Assembly: GCA_034406715.1 (NCBI GenBank)
Contig: CP137864.1
Coordinates: 1,984,001-2,048,000 of the forward strand
Direction of reading: 5' to 3'
From: Rhodotorula mucilaginosa
Taxonomy: Eukaryota > Basidiomycota > Microbotryomycetes > Sporidiobolales > Sporidiobolaceae
Length of the DNA: 64,000 nt
A model generated the notes under the pieces. That model had not been told where the DNA came from, made no database searches, and was given only the letters and a program-made list of their open reading frames with translations. Positions 11,657 to 21,779 of the stretch are shown piece by piece; the stretch's first letter is position 1, and the number at the start of each line of letters is the position of its first letter. A program made the translations under genes and the position numbers.

Positions 11657-13853
11657 ATGACTTCGCTGTTCAGGCTCGCGCAGTCTGCCATCAACCCGGC
11701 GCTGCACGGCTACAGCAACCCGCACCACGAGTCGCACCACCTCACCGATCCCGACCTCGACGCCTTTGCAGAGCCAGAGCTGCCGGACGACCAGGACGAC
11801 AGCGACGATGACGACCAGCCACTCGATCACTACGCACGCGGCCAGAGTCGAGGAGCCAACGCCACCTCGTCGTCGTCGTCGTCGTCGCCGGCAGCAGGAA
11901 CCTCGTCCGCCTACCCTCCAGCCAACGCCCAGGAGCACCGCCTACCCGGTGGTTACGACTTTGAACCGCAAGCAGAACCCATCAGATCAGTAGCAGCAGC
12001 AGCACCGTCGGCGCCGCGAACGAGACCTTCGTCGACGTCGACCTCTTCCAGAGATGGAGCCTTGGCACTGCCCATCTCGAGGCGCGCTTCACTCTCGTCC
12101 CAGCGGTACCGCGAGTCCTCTTCTTCCTATGCGACGGAACACGGCGCCACTGCCTCGGCCTCGGCGGGCGGCGAGCAACCCGCACTCGCAGTATGGCGCG
12201 GATTCGTCACCCGCTTGCGCGGCTCAAACGCAGGAGGTTCGACCGGCGGCGGCGCGCAGCAGCAGCACGCCGGAGAGGAAGGGCACGGCTTGCTCTTTTC
12301 GCAAGATGACTCGGAAGACCCCTCCGATGCCGATTGGCCGTTGCAGAGGTCGAATACAGCCGGCGGCGGCGGCGCGAGCCAGTACCCGCCGCCGAGGGAT
12401 CCTCACTTGCCCCTACCGCCTCGACCGCCTCAGTTCGCCCCGCCACCTTCTTCTTCGTCTGCTTCAGCTCCGACAGGCTCGACGGCGACCACCAACAACG
12501 CTGGCGGGCAGCGAGTGTTTGGAGGCGGACAGGGCAACGACGGCGTGTTCGCCAACTTGGCTGCCAAACCGGACAACCCGGGCGGGCTCGACATTGTCGG
12601 CGAAGGTCCCGACAAAGACGAGGTCCTTCCGGTGAGATCCCCCATCCCTTCCCCTCTCTGCCCCCGAGGCGAGCCTTGTGCTGACCCGTCCCTGGTACGT
12701 AGCCTTACGAAGCCGCCCAACATGACCCCTCGCCCGCCTACTGGGAGACGACTGTCATCGCTCCGAGTGGCCCCTTAGGTCCGGACGACATCCTCGTTGA
12801 CGGTATGCCGGTCGGCAACGTGTTCAGCTTTGTGTGGAACTTGCTCGTCTCGATGAGTTTCCAGTTCGTCGGTGCGTCCAAGGGATCTGCGTCATCAGCC
12901 CGGGCGCTGCCTGCGTGTATAGCTACCGAAGCTGATTGAATAAACTGTCGACCCAAATCGCACAGGCTTCCTCTTGACGTTCATCCTGCACACGACTCAC
13001 GCGGCCAAGAACGGTTCCCGCGCCGGTCTCGGCATCACCCTGATCCAACTCGGCGTGCGTCCTCCCCCCTTTCTTCTATGTCCGAGTGATGGTCAAAATG
13101 AACTCACAAGCGGGCACGCGTTCCGCCGCAGTTCTACCTCAAGCAACGGACCGACGGACTCTCGTCCAATCCGGGCGACGAAACCGGCCTGAACGGCGGC
13201 CTCGGCCCTTCCGAATCCGAGCAGAGCTGGTCCTGGTGGAACGATCCCGGCGGCGGCGGCGCGGATCAACCCACCGGGACTTTGCCGTCCGGATTGACTC
13301 CGACCGCGACTTTGGCCGAGGGCGTGTTTGGCAGCTTGCCGACGCAGGTGCATGGAGCGCTGGCCGGCGTACTGGCTGCGAGTGATGGTTTGACGCAGTC
13401 GCAAGGACCGGGAGCGGGAGCGGGGATGCCGACTCTGCAGGGAGACGGGGCGACGCTCGAAGAGATGCAGAGGATGAGCGAGGCCGCGAACGAGTGGATG
13501 GCGTTTGTGCTGGTCACGATCGGGGTGAGTGTACTCTCTTTGCTGCCTTCCCGCGATGGCGTCTTTGTCTTGCATTCCCTCTTCCTCTCTATGGCTGGCA
13601 TAGAGGGGAGGAATGCTGCGTGCCCAAGATGAGGGAGTCAAAGTGGCTGACTCGTTTCCTTTCACGAAACAGTCCTTCCTCCTAATCGGCAGTTGCCTGG
13701 CCTACTGGCGCGCAGTCCGGTTCGTTCAGCTTCCCGCCACACTCACGCCTGTGGGAGATATACTGATCGCGCCCTTTCTCGAACAGATGGGCCCGCGCTG
13801 TCCGAGCCGGACAAGGGCCGAACAACGATGCCGAAAGCGTCGTTGCGATCTGA
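11657..13853 (+). CDS. BSD2: Bsd2/NDFIP-family membrane adaptor (metal transporter sorting)
   Basis: Exons 11657..12631, 12703..12871, 12966..13054, 13132..13524, 13673..13719, 13787..13853, giving 579 residues. The first 325 or so are low-complexity with acidic and poly-Ser runs. The conserved part starts at about 330 with a PY-like SPAYW motif, followed by GPDDILVDGMPVGN and hydrophobic spans at about 365-392, 400-420 and 533-555. This is the layout of the Bsd2/NDFIP family, whose members recruit Rsp5/Nedd4 ubiquitin ligases; yeast Bsd2 sends Smf1/Smf2 manganese transporters to the vacuole. A Gly/Pro-rich insert between the second and third spans is longer than in yeast. Its closest downstream neighbours are an unknown gene and the His-tail pair, which may be relevant to metal handling. 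Confidence 0.85.
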
Positions 13854-13989
13854 TGCGGTTTCTTTGTTGTAGATCCTTTGGTTTCGCGTGGTTCTACTAC
13901 CATTTCTTGTTGCCAAATACTGTACGAGGAGGAACGAGGGAGACTTGACTGTTTCGCGAATTTGCTTTTCGTTGCTCTTGCTGTCCGTC

Positions 13990-15123
13990 ATGAATCCGGG
14001 TCCAGGAGCACTGACCCCGGTGAGTCGGCGCGAGTGCCTAGAAAGAGCATTGAGCTAATTCGTACATCGCCTGTGTGCAGGCGCCTACGCCACCGCCTCC
14101 GAGTGATCCTGCTCACCCCACCGGTCCGTCTCGCTCAAGAATGTCGCGCGTCACCTCTCTGCACGAAGCGGGCGACGGGGCTACTGCTACTGCCGACGAG
14201 TCGGACGCTGCTATGGGCTTTGCGGGCGAGGAAGTCGGCAGTGCGGCGAGCAGTGCGAGCAGCGTCGTCGACGACTTGATGAGGGACGACGACGAACTCG
14301 CGGCGGCGGCGGCGGCGGGAGGAGGAGAGCCTACGCGCGCTGCTGAGAGTGAGGAGATGATGGTCGTGACTGAGGCAGATGCGAACGAGGTACGCTCTCT
14401 CTCCGTTTAGTCGCCTCCTTTGCCTGACTCTTTCTCGCCCCCACCACCAGCAGGCTACGTCCGGTCCATCGTTCCCTGCTGCTTTCGGTTCGGTCTTCCC
14501 GCCATCGCCTTCCGGCCCTTCGACTGGCTCCTCTCGTCGCTCCGGCGCCCGTCCCTATCCGACTCGCGGAGCCAGCAGCAGTGCCGCCGGCGGTGGAAGT
14601 GGTGGTGCAGGAGGATCAGGAGGCGGCAGGTCCTCTCGCCGTGAACGCGCCGGACAGATGTTTGCTGCTGGCGGTACCGAGTTTGAACGCGAGAGGGCCA
14701 ACATTGAAGGTCGTCGTGGTGCCGGTGGAGGAGGAGGGAGGACGCTTGGAGACGGTCAAGAAGGAGAGGGGGGCAAGAGTCCGGAAGAGGTCGCGCTCGC
14801 CAAAGTGGTCGACAGGGGATACGCTGGTAAACGTGAGTTGCTCCCACCGGGTTGCATATCCGTTCAACCGGGTCTGCTCGATCTCAGAATGCTGATGCAA
14901 GCAATCGGTTCGCGTATTCACAGTCAACATCGATCCGTTCTGGTCGCAAGTCTGCGCCATGCGTCAGGCCAAAGCCGCGGCCGCCGAGAACGATCACGCT
15001 GCTACGACCAGCGATGCGCCGGGAGGAAGCGCTACTGCGACGAACGGCTCGACGTCCTTGCCGCCTCCAGTTCCCCTCACCGGAGATGGGAGCGCGCCGA
15101 TGCCTTCAGCCCCAGCTGCTTGA
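13990..15123 (+). CDS. Unrecognised Gly/Ser/Ala-rich protein
   Basis: Exons 13990..14019, 14081..14389, 14451..14832 and 14924..15123 join to 306 residues (the third exon could begin at 14454 instead, a one-codon difference at a cagcag acceptor). The first two thirds are disordered, with poly-Ala, poly-Gly and acidic stretches. The best candidate for a conserved core is the stretch around residue 225-260 (EEVALAKVVDRGYAGK, then LNIDPFWSQVCAMRQAKA), which crosses the last intron. I do not recognise it. It begins 136 bp after the BSD2 stop on the same strand and converges on the first His-tail gene. Confidence 0.6.
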
Positions 15124-15300
15124 TCCTCCCACCGCTTGACTTCTCAAGATCTACTCTACAGTACCCTCCACCTTCCTCGCCTGATACACCTGTTGTTCAT
15201 ACCGCTTGAGCTCTCGCTTGCTCTGTCTCTGCACTTTTCCTTTCCCTCAAGCTTTGCATTGTACCCGCACTTTCGCACTTCATTCAGAACGCTATACCTT

Positions 15301-16713
15301 TCACTCTGTCGGCATGGAGTCGCCTGCGTTTGCTGAAGCCACAGAGCTCGCAGCGGACTGCCGGCTCATGACATTCGCGTCCACCGTGGCTTTCTTTGAT
15401 CTTCGTCGCCTGTCTTCCTCGGAGGAGCTCGAATCTGTGTCAGAGGTTGTCCCATCTTGGTGGTGATGGTGGCAGTGGTGGTGGTGGTGATCGTGGTGGT
15501 GCCGGCCTTCGCGCCCGTGGACGTGCTTGCGCTGCTTATGCTCGTGCTCATGATGCGGCGCCTTCTTGTCTTCGCTCGTCCCGGTCTCCACCGTGTCGCT
15601 GTCAGTGCTCGGGTCATCGCCGTGTTTTTGCTGATGTGGAGACTCGTCGGTATCGTCTTGCCGATGACGATGGTGTGACTGCTTGCCGACCGATGCAAGA
15701 GAATGAGGCCAGAACCTCCGAGCGGTGGCGGTTCCTGAAGGTGCGCTGGAGAAGATGCCCGGCGCCTCCGGAAAGTCTGCAGTTCGCCTGCTCTCCCAAC
15801 TCGGAGCTCCGGAGCCTGAGAGTTCTCCGGCCCGAGTGTCGCGCGAGTCACGGAAGCTCGGACTGGTCCACGCACTCCGCGCAACCCAAAGCGCTTCGCC
15901 GTCCAGTTGATCCCGCCGCCATCGTGCATAGAGCATCGTCTCCCGGACTTCCGCACGGTAGACAGCCGCTTCGGCTTCCGGTCGAGTCGCGTGGAGATCG
16001 TAGGTGACGAGGATTCCGAGACTTGCAATGGCAACGATGGCGACGGCGAGCGCACAGATGGTGCGAATCGCTCGATTTTGGTGCTCGCACGCTTCGCCGT
16101 CGCTGCAGGTTCGGCAAGATGAGGAGGGTTAGGATGCAATAGATTTTGAGATCGATGTACTCACCAGCGAGCCAGAGGTGCCAACGCTACGAAAATCGAG
16201 GCGGTGGCGAATCCGATCGTTGCGAGGCACAAGACCTGTCGGGCTCGATTGGTCAGCGACGGCCAGAGCGAAATGGGAAGACAACGGACCATGATATAGC
16301 TGATGACCTGCGGCACGACTGCCCAGAGATTCGAAGCGGTTGGTGGCTGAACACGAACGTACTGCGGGTTCGGGAGATTAGCGACCGTTTATGGGCGGGG
16401 GCTTCGAGCGCGGTCGACCTTACTATTAGTGCGATTCCCGTCGCTACGACTACGCCGCAGAAGACGGCAGTAACTTCCAGCAGCGCCGACTCGCTGCTGC
16501 CCAACGAGTTCGCACAATACACCACCTGGCGGCGCGAGCTCATGTCAGCGCACGCTCTCGATGCAATATTTCCAAGCTCACCTCGGCTGTGGATACGAGC
16601 GCAATAAAGCTGGCAACACCGCTCAGTGCAGTCGCAACGGCCGCTACTCGTGCCGGGAGAAACACGAGCGAGACCTCCTTGGCGGTATTCGCATCGACGG
16701 GGTAATAGGACAT
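15301..16713 (-). CDS. Four-span membrane protein with His-rich tail, copy A (novel tandem pair)
   Basis: Exons on the minus strand: 16713..16582, 16525..16424, 16361..16290, 16235..16165, 16102..15301, giving 392 residues. Hydrophobic spans lie at about 16-42, 57-78, 97-124 and 138-158; a short tail region then leads to a His-rich segment at about 269-341 that includes a run of fifteen residues of which thirteen are His (around 327-341). The same architecture, exon lengths and phases recur in the neighbouring copy B, which supported the choice of a 54-nt intron at 16289..16236 that is in frame and would otherwise be read through. Conserved positions shared with copy B include LPAR before span 1, RxxPP after span 2, LAPL at the end of span 3 and TICAL in span 4. 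I do not recognise the family. Binding of zinc, nickel or copper by the tail is an inference from composition only. Confidence 0.78.
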
Positions 16714-17096
16714 GGGTCGCGGCCTGGCAGGAGACGAGCGGGCAGCCCGACTTGTGGCTCAGTGCTGTGTCTGCCGTCGCTACAAGCTACAGTTACAAGA
16801 GTAAGGTCGCCCAACCCGGAGAGGAACTGTGCTGACAAGAGGGTTCGGACATCCCGCGGAGGCGGTCGATTTGAGCTTCCAGCTTTGCAGTGGTCAATCC
16901 GAATCGAAGCCGAGGTGTCGTCCACCTCTCGGGAGCGCTCACTGGCTGTAAAGGCTTGCACGAAGCCATACAAAGGCTCTACACTCGGTAAACATCGTTA
17001 CGAGAGGAAGCGCGATGACCTTCTCAAAGGAAAGGCGACACCGAGCGTTCAGCACCGTACCGCAGACAGCAATCAAGTGGACCAGGAATTCATTGA
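16714..17096. other. Spacer between the two His-tail genes
   Basis: This 383-bp stretch separates the start of copy A from the stop of copy B (same strand). It must carry the copy A promoter. A direct TTGATCATTGATCAT-like motif lies at about 17091-17105 at the copy B stop, but I cannot link it to a function. Confidence 0.5.
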
Positions 17097-20000
17097 TCAT
17101 TGATCATATCTGCTACGAGCAGAGCGTGAACGGAACGCCCGTCGCACTTGGCCCGCTACCCGGTGATGCCAAGGCGCTCCGCGATCCATGCTCGTCCCTC
17201 TGCGCCTCCCGCGCTCCTCGTCGTCCGAGGCCCCGCGTCCAGAGTCTGAATAGCGAGCGTCATCCGTGCCGGTCTCCGAGCCTGAATCGGTACGGGAGCC
17301 ACGAGAAGCGGACGACGAGGAAGTTGTCCCGCTGCTGTCCGTATCATCCCTTCCTCTCGGTCGGTCGTGCTCCGGAGGTCGGGATCCTAGACGAGTCCGA
17401 GCGTCTGAACCGCGACGTCGCTTGGTGGGGTAAGGTCGCTGCGGCGGGTCGTCCTCATCCGACCCTTGGGTCGACGGATCAGAGAGAGGAGTGTCGTCGT
17501 CCGGATCTCTCCCCCGACGGCGCTCAAAAAACTTGTGAGACCTCGGAGCATCCCCAGCGTCCGACCTGCGAGGTCGTCGAGCTGGACGAATTGGTGGGGG
17601 CGGGTTGTCCTCGTCCGACCCCTGCGTCGACGGATCAGAAGGAGGGGCGTCGTCGTCCGCCGCATGAGATGGCCGACGCGGCTTTTTGTGAGCCGGCGTT
17701 CTTCGCGGAGGCGCATGTTTCGCGGATCTCGGCGGCGGAGTAGGCGGTGGATCATGCTCAGACGCAGAGGAATCGTCCGCGGCCGGCGACGAGGGCGCAC
17801 TCTCGGCGTCTTTGTTTTTCTTGCGGTGCTCATGTTTGGCCTTGAGTCGCTCACGCCAAGACCGCTTCGGAGGCGCATGCTTTGGTTCTTCATCTCTCTC
17901 GTCGCCGCTGGCAGCTTGCGCCGGCTTCGAGTGCGCGTGGTGCTGGTGGTCATTGCGCGGCTTCGAGTGCCCATAGCTCACTTTCTCGTCGTGCGACTTC
18001 GGGTGCTCCGCATGTCCACGCGGCTTGTCGGCGTGCTCCCCTTGAGCATGCGATTCCCCCTTAGCGGGTGTGGCGTGGTGCGGGTGATGGTGCGGCTCAT
18101 GATGCGCTGCATCCGATTTGAAAGACTCGTGCTCTTTCTCCTTGTGACTGTGCGGATCCGCTGCGTGCCGCGCAGGGTCGGCGTGATCACGGTCATGAGA
18201 ATGCCAATGCGTACGCGGATGATGCGCGCCCTTTTCCGGTGCGGCGTGCTTTTCGCCGTCGTGGTGATGCGAGTGAGGGTGCGAGTCGAAGCCTGAGGCG
18301 TGATGACCGTAGTCTTTTTCGGAAGGATGAGATCGACTGGGAGAGTGCGAGTGCGAGTGCGAGTGCGAGTGCGAGTGCGAGTGCGAGTGGTGAGAGTCGC
18401 AGCGCTTGCGATGAACGCGGGGACCGTCATCTTTATCGGAATGGTGAGACCGATCGGGAGTGTGCGAGTGGCGAGAGTCGCGGCGCTCATGATGACTGTC
18501 TTTGGCGTCGGCAGTGCCGTTCTTATGACTCTCCCGCTTGGAGTCATGGCCCTGCGAAGTTGCATGTGCCTTCTCGTGCCCACGAGAGTCCGCGTGCCCG
18601 TCCTCGTGTCGCTTCTTCTTCTTCTTCTGCGCCTCGCTGTGATGCGCTCGGCGCTTCTCCTTCTCGGCAGCTCGTTTCGCCTTTGCCTCCTTCTTCTCCG
18701 CCTGACGTCGTTTCCGCTCGGCCCGCAAGTCGTGCAGAACCTTTTGGTGGTCTGAGTGTGTTTTAGAGTCGGCGTGATCGCGGTCGTCGCCGTGATGCGA
18801 TTCCTTGTGCTCCGAATGAGCGTGCCCGTGCTTCTTTTCCTCGTGAGCGTGCCCGTGCTTCTTCTCCTCGTGAGCGTGTCCGTGCTCCTTCTCCTCGTGA
18901 CCGTGCTCATGTTTCTTCTCCTTCTCCTGATGAGCGTGCTTCGCCTTCTCGTGTGCGGCGTGTGCGGCGCGTTCGGCTTTGTGGCGCTTCTCGACTATTT
19001 CCTGACGCCGAAGATGTGCCTCGTGAGCTTCTCGAGCCTCGTAAATCTTGCGCTGGCGCTCCAACCCGGCGCGCTTGTGCTCAGCCCTCTTCCGCTCACG
19101 CTCCGCCGCCCGGTGCTTCGCCTTCTCCTCGGCCTTGCGCTTTTTCTCCTCGGCCTTGCGCTTCTTCTGCTGTTCCGCGGCGTGGTGATCGTGTTGATGG
19201 CCATGGTGACATTTGTGACCATGTCCGGGAGTCAGCATCACCAAGACGTGGTGAGGCTCTCTGGACGGCGGCGAGGCCGAAGCGGAGGCTTGGACGCGAG
19301 ATGGCACAGGTGGAGTCTCTTCCGTGGAACGCTCACGGGGAAGGAAAGGCGAGGAGTCGAGTGCATCGGGTGGAGGGGAGGCGATCGCGGCCGCGGTGAG
19401 AGCGAGAGACCGAAATGGATCTGCGCCGTCGAACGGCAACTTGGCGCGGTCGACAAGCGCCCGCTCCTCATCCATCTGAGCTGCATTCCACCGCTCATGG
19501 TCCAAGCGCTGGTACTGGGCTTGTCGCATATCGTCCAAGCCGATAAGAGCTCGCGTGTGCGGGAGATTGCGACGGAGGTCGTGGATCACCAGGAAGGCGA
19601 GAGCGAGAATGCAGAGGAGCGAGAGGGACAAGGCGCAGATGGTCTTGACTGCGAGGGATCGATTCGAGCAAGTATTATCGCTTTGACTGCGAGCGCGAGT
19701 AAGGGACCGACGGTTTAGCACTGAAATTGCACAGAAAGCGGTCGGATCGGCGTACCAAGACACGAGAGGAGCCAAGATCTCGATGATGACCGCCGGCGAG
19801 AGACTCAGCGTGAGGAGGCTGAGGAACTGCGGGCGCTCACTCAAAGAGCTTGATCAGCGGTGGCAGAAGGAGGGTGGGTGACAAAGCTGGAGGACTAGGC
19901 TCACGATGAGGTATGTCATGACCCGGTCGACAGACTGCCATAAGCGTGTGCTTTCGGGTGGGCGGAATCGGACGTGCTGCGTGGTTGTAGAACCCCTTTA

Positions 20001-20370
20001 GCCAACCCCGTTTCGCAAAGACAGGTAATGGGAGACCCCTCACGATGATCGCAAAACCGATGGCGATCACGATCCCCAGCAAAACCCCATCAGTGATCAG
20101 CAGACCCAAGTCATTGCCGTCGAGGTTCTCGACTTCGAACGCGACCTGGGGGGCTTGACCCTGTTAGCCTGTCATCGGGACGACCTCAGCGAGGGGGGGC
20201 GGGAAGAAAAGCGAACCCACCTCGATGACCAAGATGAGCGCCACCAAGCTCGAGATACTGCTGAGCGCCATAGCTACCACCGCTGCTCGTGCGGGTAAGA
20301 GGACGAGTGCGGCGCTACCGTCCCCGTCATCTGCATCATGGTCCACATGAGGAGGAGGAGGCGTCGGCAT
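17097..20370 (-). CDS. Four-span membrane protein with very long His/Lys/Arg-rich tail, copy B (novel tandem pair)
   Basis: Exons on the minus strand: 20370..20221, 20145..20044, 19976..19905, 19826..19756, 19686..17097, giving 994 residues. Exons 2, 3 and 4 are 102, 72 and 71 nt, exactly as in copy A. Spans lie at about 19-49, 63-84, 109-131 and 145-165. The tail of about 830 residues has zones: a GHGHKCHHGHQHDHH cluster (287-301), a Lys/Glu/Arg-rich stretch likely to be helical or coiled coil (about 305-400), repeated GHAHEEKKH units, an HSHSHS run, and a C-terminal Arg/Ser/Pro/Asp-rich zone holding a duplicated segment. Aligned span by span with copy A, the membrane part matches without gaps from exon 2 through exon 4, while the tails do not align. 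Function is unknown; metal buffering, metal sensing or tethering are all possible. Confidence 0.78.
17445..17638. repeat. Direct repeat inside the copy B tail
   Basis: About 38 bp at 17445-17482 recurs with a few changes at 17601-17638. Both copies are read in the same frame and encode SDPSTQGSDED on the minus strand, followed by a Pro/Arg-rich stretch. This points to a local duplication within the C-terminal tail. Confidence 0.75.
18343..18390. repeat. GAGTGC hexanucleotide tandem repeat
   Basis: Seven perfect gagtgc units followed by gagtgg. Read on the minus strand in frame they encode alternating His-Ser residues in the tail of copy B. A perfect hexamer array keeps the frame when it changes length, so the His-Ser run could vary between strains. 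Confidence 0.95.
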
Positions 20371-20938
20371 TTGCGATTTGGTCCCGCTCCTCGGCCGCGA
20401 CGGGGGCGCACACGCGTCTTGGGGGATTTTCCGGGACCAGAGCCTTTAGCAGTGAGCAGTGGAATTCTGTGCGAGACGTTGTCTGTAGCTCGGTGCAGAG
20501 AGGACGGGCGCGCCCACGCCGAGCCGAGAGCGCTCGAGCAGGCCCAGGTGTCGACCGGCCGGACAAGCCGCGGAGGAAGAAACGCAAAAGCGAACGACTT
20601 GTCTTGGGTTCGGCTCGGAACAGCCTCCCATCCTCTTGATGCTCAGCTATTGTCCCGCTTAGGCCGTAGCTCTAGCACGGTATTGGTCCCTGGTGTAGCC
20701 GTGAGGAGGATAGCAAGCGACGGGCTGACGATGCTGGGTCTTTTGGAGAAAGCCGGGCGACGAGCAGCGGCGAGCCTTTCTGCGAGGAACTTGTCGATTC
20801 GAGCCACAGGAAGCCAAAGAATAGCGCATAGTGAGCGAAAAGCTGATCGCTGTGACGGAGAGAGACGAGAGGAGAGTCGGCCGGCGAACGAAGGTCTCGT
20901 CTCGACCAAACACCACGCCTCGCCCTTACGCGCCCGCC
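20371..20938. promoter_or_regulatory. Divergent intergenic region, copy B / complex I subunit
   Basis: This 568-bp stretch lies between two start codons facing away from each other and so should hold both promoters. Open frames here (both strands) have no splice logic or family match. I see no recognisable factor site that I would stand behind. Confidence 0.5.
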
Positions 20939-21561
20939 ATGTCTGCGCTGTTCAGTCCGTTCCGTCGTACCTACTCCTACCTCGTACGCCCCTCTCTCCG
21001 CTTGGCGCTTCACGAGCGAGAGTGCTGACCCCCGCCTCGTCTCTTCTCCGACCTCTCGACTGCCATCAATGCCGTTGTACCGGCACTCGAATGTATGGAT
21101 TGACGGAAAATAGCAACGGACAGCACATGAGCAGCCCGCCGTGTACTACTCGATCTGGCTCGGCTTCCTCGGTCAGTCCTCGTCGTCTCGCACCGCACAG
21201 CCTCAATCCCGACTCGACCATCATCCGAACAGCAGATCGCCCAACGCCGTACAAGGGACTGACTCGCACAATTGTGCACGCAGGCCCGGTCATGGTCGTG
21301 ACGGTGCCCGAGATCCGGAAGCGCTTCTTTGGCTACAAGCCCGTCGAGCGTCCGCCTACGTCCTACCCGCGTGAGTGGTCCCGCCAAGCCCCGCCAGACC
21401 TCTAAATCGCTGACTCCTTGCTAAACCCCACTCGCTTCATCGGCCACCCCCGAATTCGACTTTGATCCACCCCCGCCCGCCGCGACCTCCTTCCGACAGT
21501 CCCGAACCGGCCACGAGAGGCGACCGAGGGTTACGAGGATGGCTGGGAGCTCAAGGCATAG
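20939..21561 (+). CDS. NADH:ubiquinone oxidoreductase 9.5 kDa subunit (NDUFA3-like)
   Basis: Exons 20939..20983, 21135..21171, 21284..21370 and 21500..21561 give 76 residues. The central sequence VYYSIWLGFLGPVMVVTVPE forms a single membrane helix and is followed by IRKRFFGYKP, then PPTSYPLPNRPRE and a short acidic end. This matches the fungal complex I 9.5 kDa subunit, where a helix ending in GP is followed by a basic loop and a TYPxPxxPR motif. It acts in the inner mitochondrial membrane as a supernumerary subunit. The second exon could begin one codon earlier (21132, gag acceptor). Presence of complex I fits a basidiomycete and rules out the Saccharomyces lineage. Confidence 0.88.
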
Positions 21562-21779
21562 AAAATGCACCCGTTGGCCAGTCACCGAGGGCGTGTGTGC
21601 AAAGAAACCGGACTTTTCTTTCTCTCTCTCTCTCCTGCTCACAGTCAGACGGCTTCGTTTCCCCTCCTGTGCCACTTACCCTGCGACGACGCGGCGAAAG
21701 CAGGAACTGCGAGGGCAATATATGGAGGATATCTACTACTGCAAAGGAGGGAACAAGCCGGGCAAGGAGAAGCAGTCTA

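Noticed and set aside
16236-16307. A 72-nt reading of the third intron of copy A starting at GTCATC
   Set aside because: It is possible by splice rules, but comparison with copy B puts the donor at GTCCGT (16289), which makes exon 3 exactly 72 nt in both genes.
17466-19718. Several long plus-strand frames rich in Leu/Val/Arg opposite the His-rich tail of copy B, some looking like membrane proteins
   Set aside because: They arise because CAC/CAT, GAG and AAG codons read backwards as GTG/ATG, CTC and CTT. The repetitive VRVRVR and LLLLV patterns follow the repeats in the sense gene.
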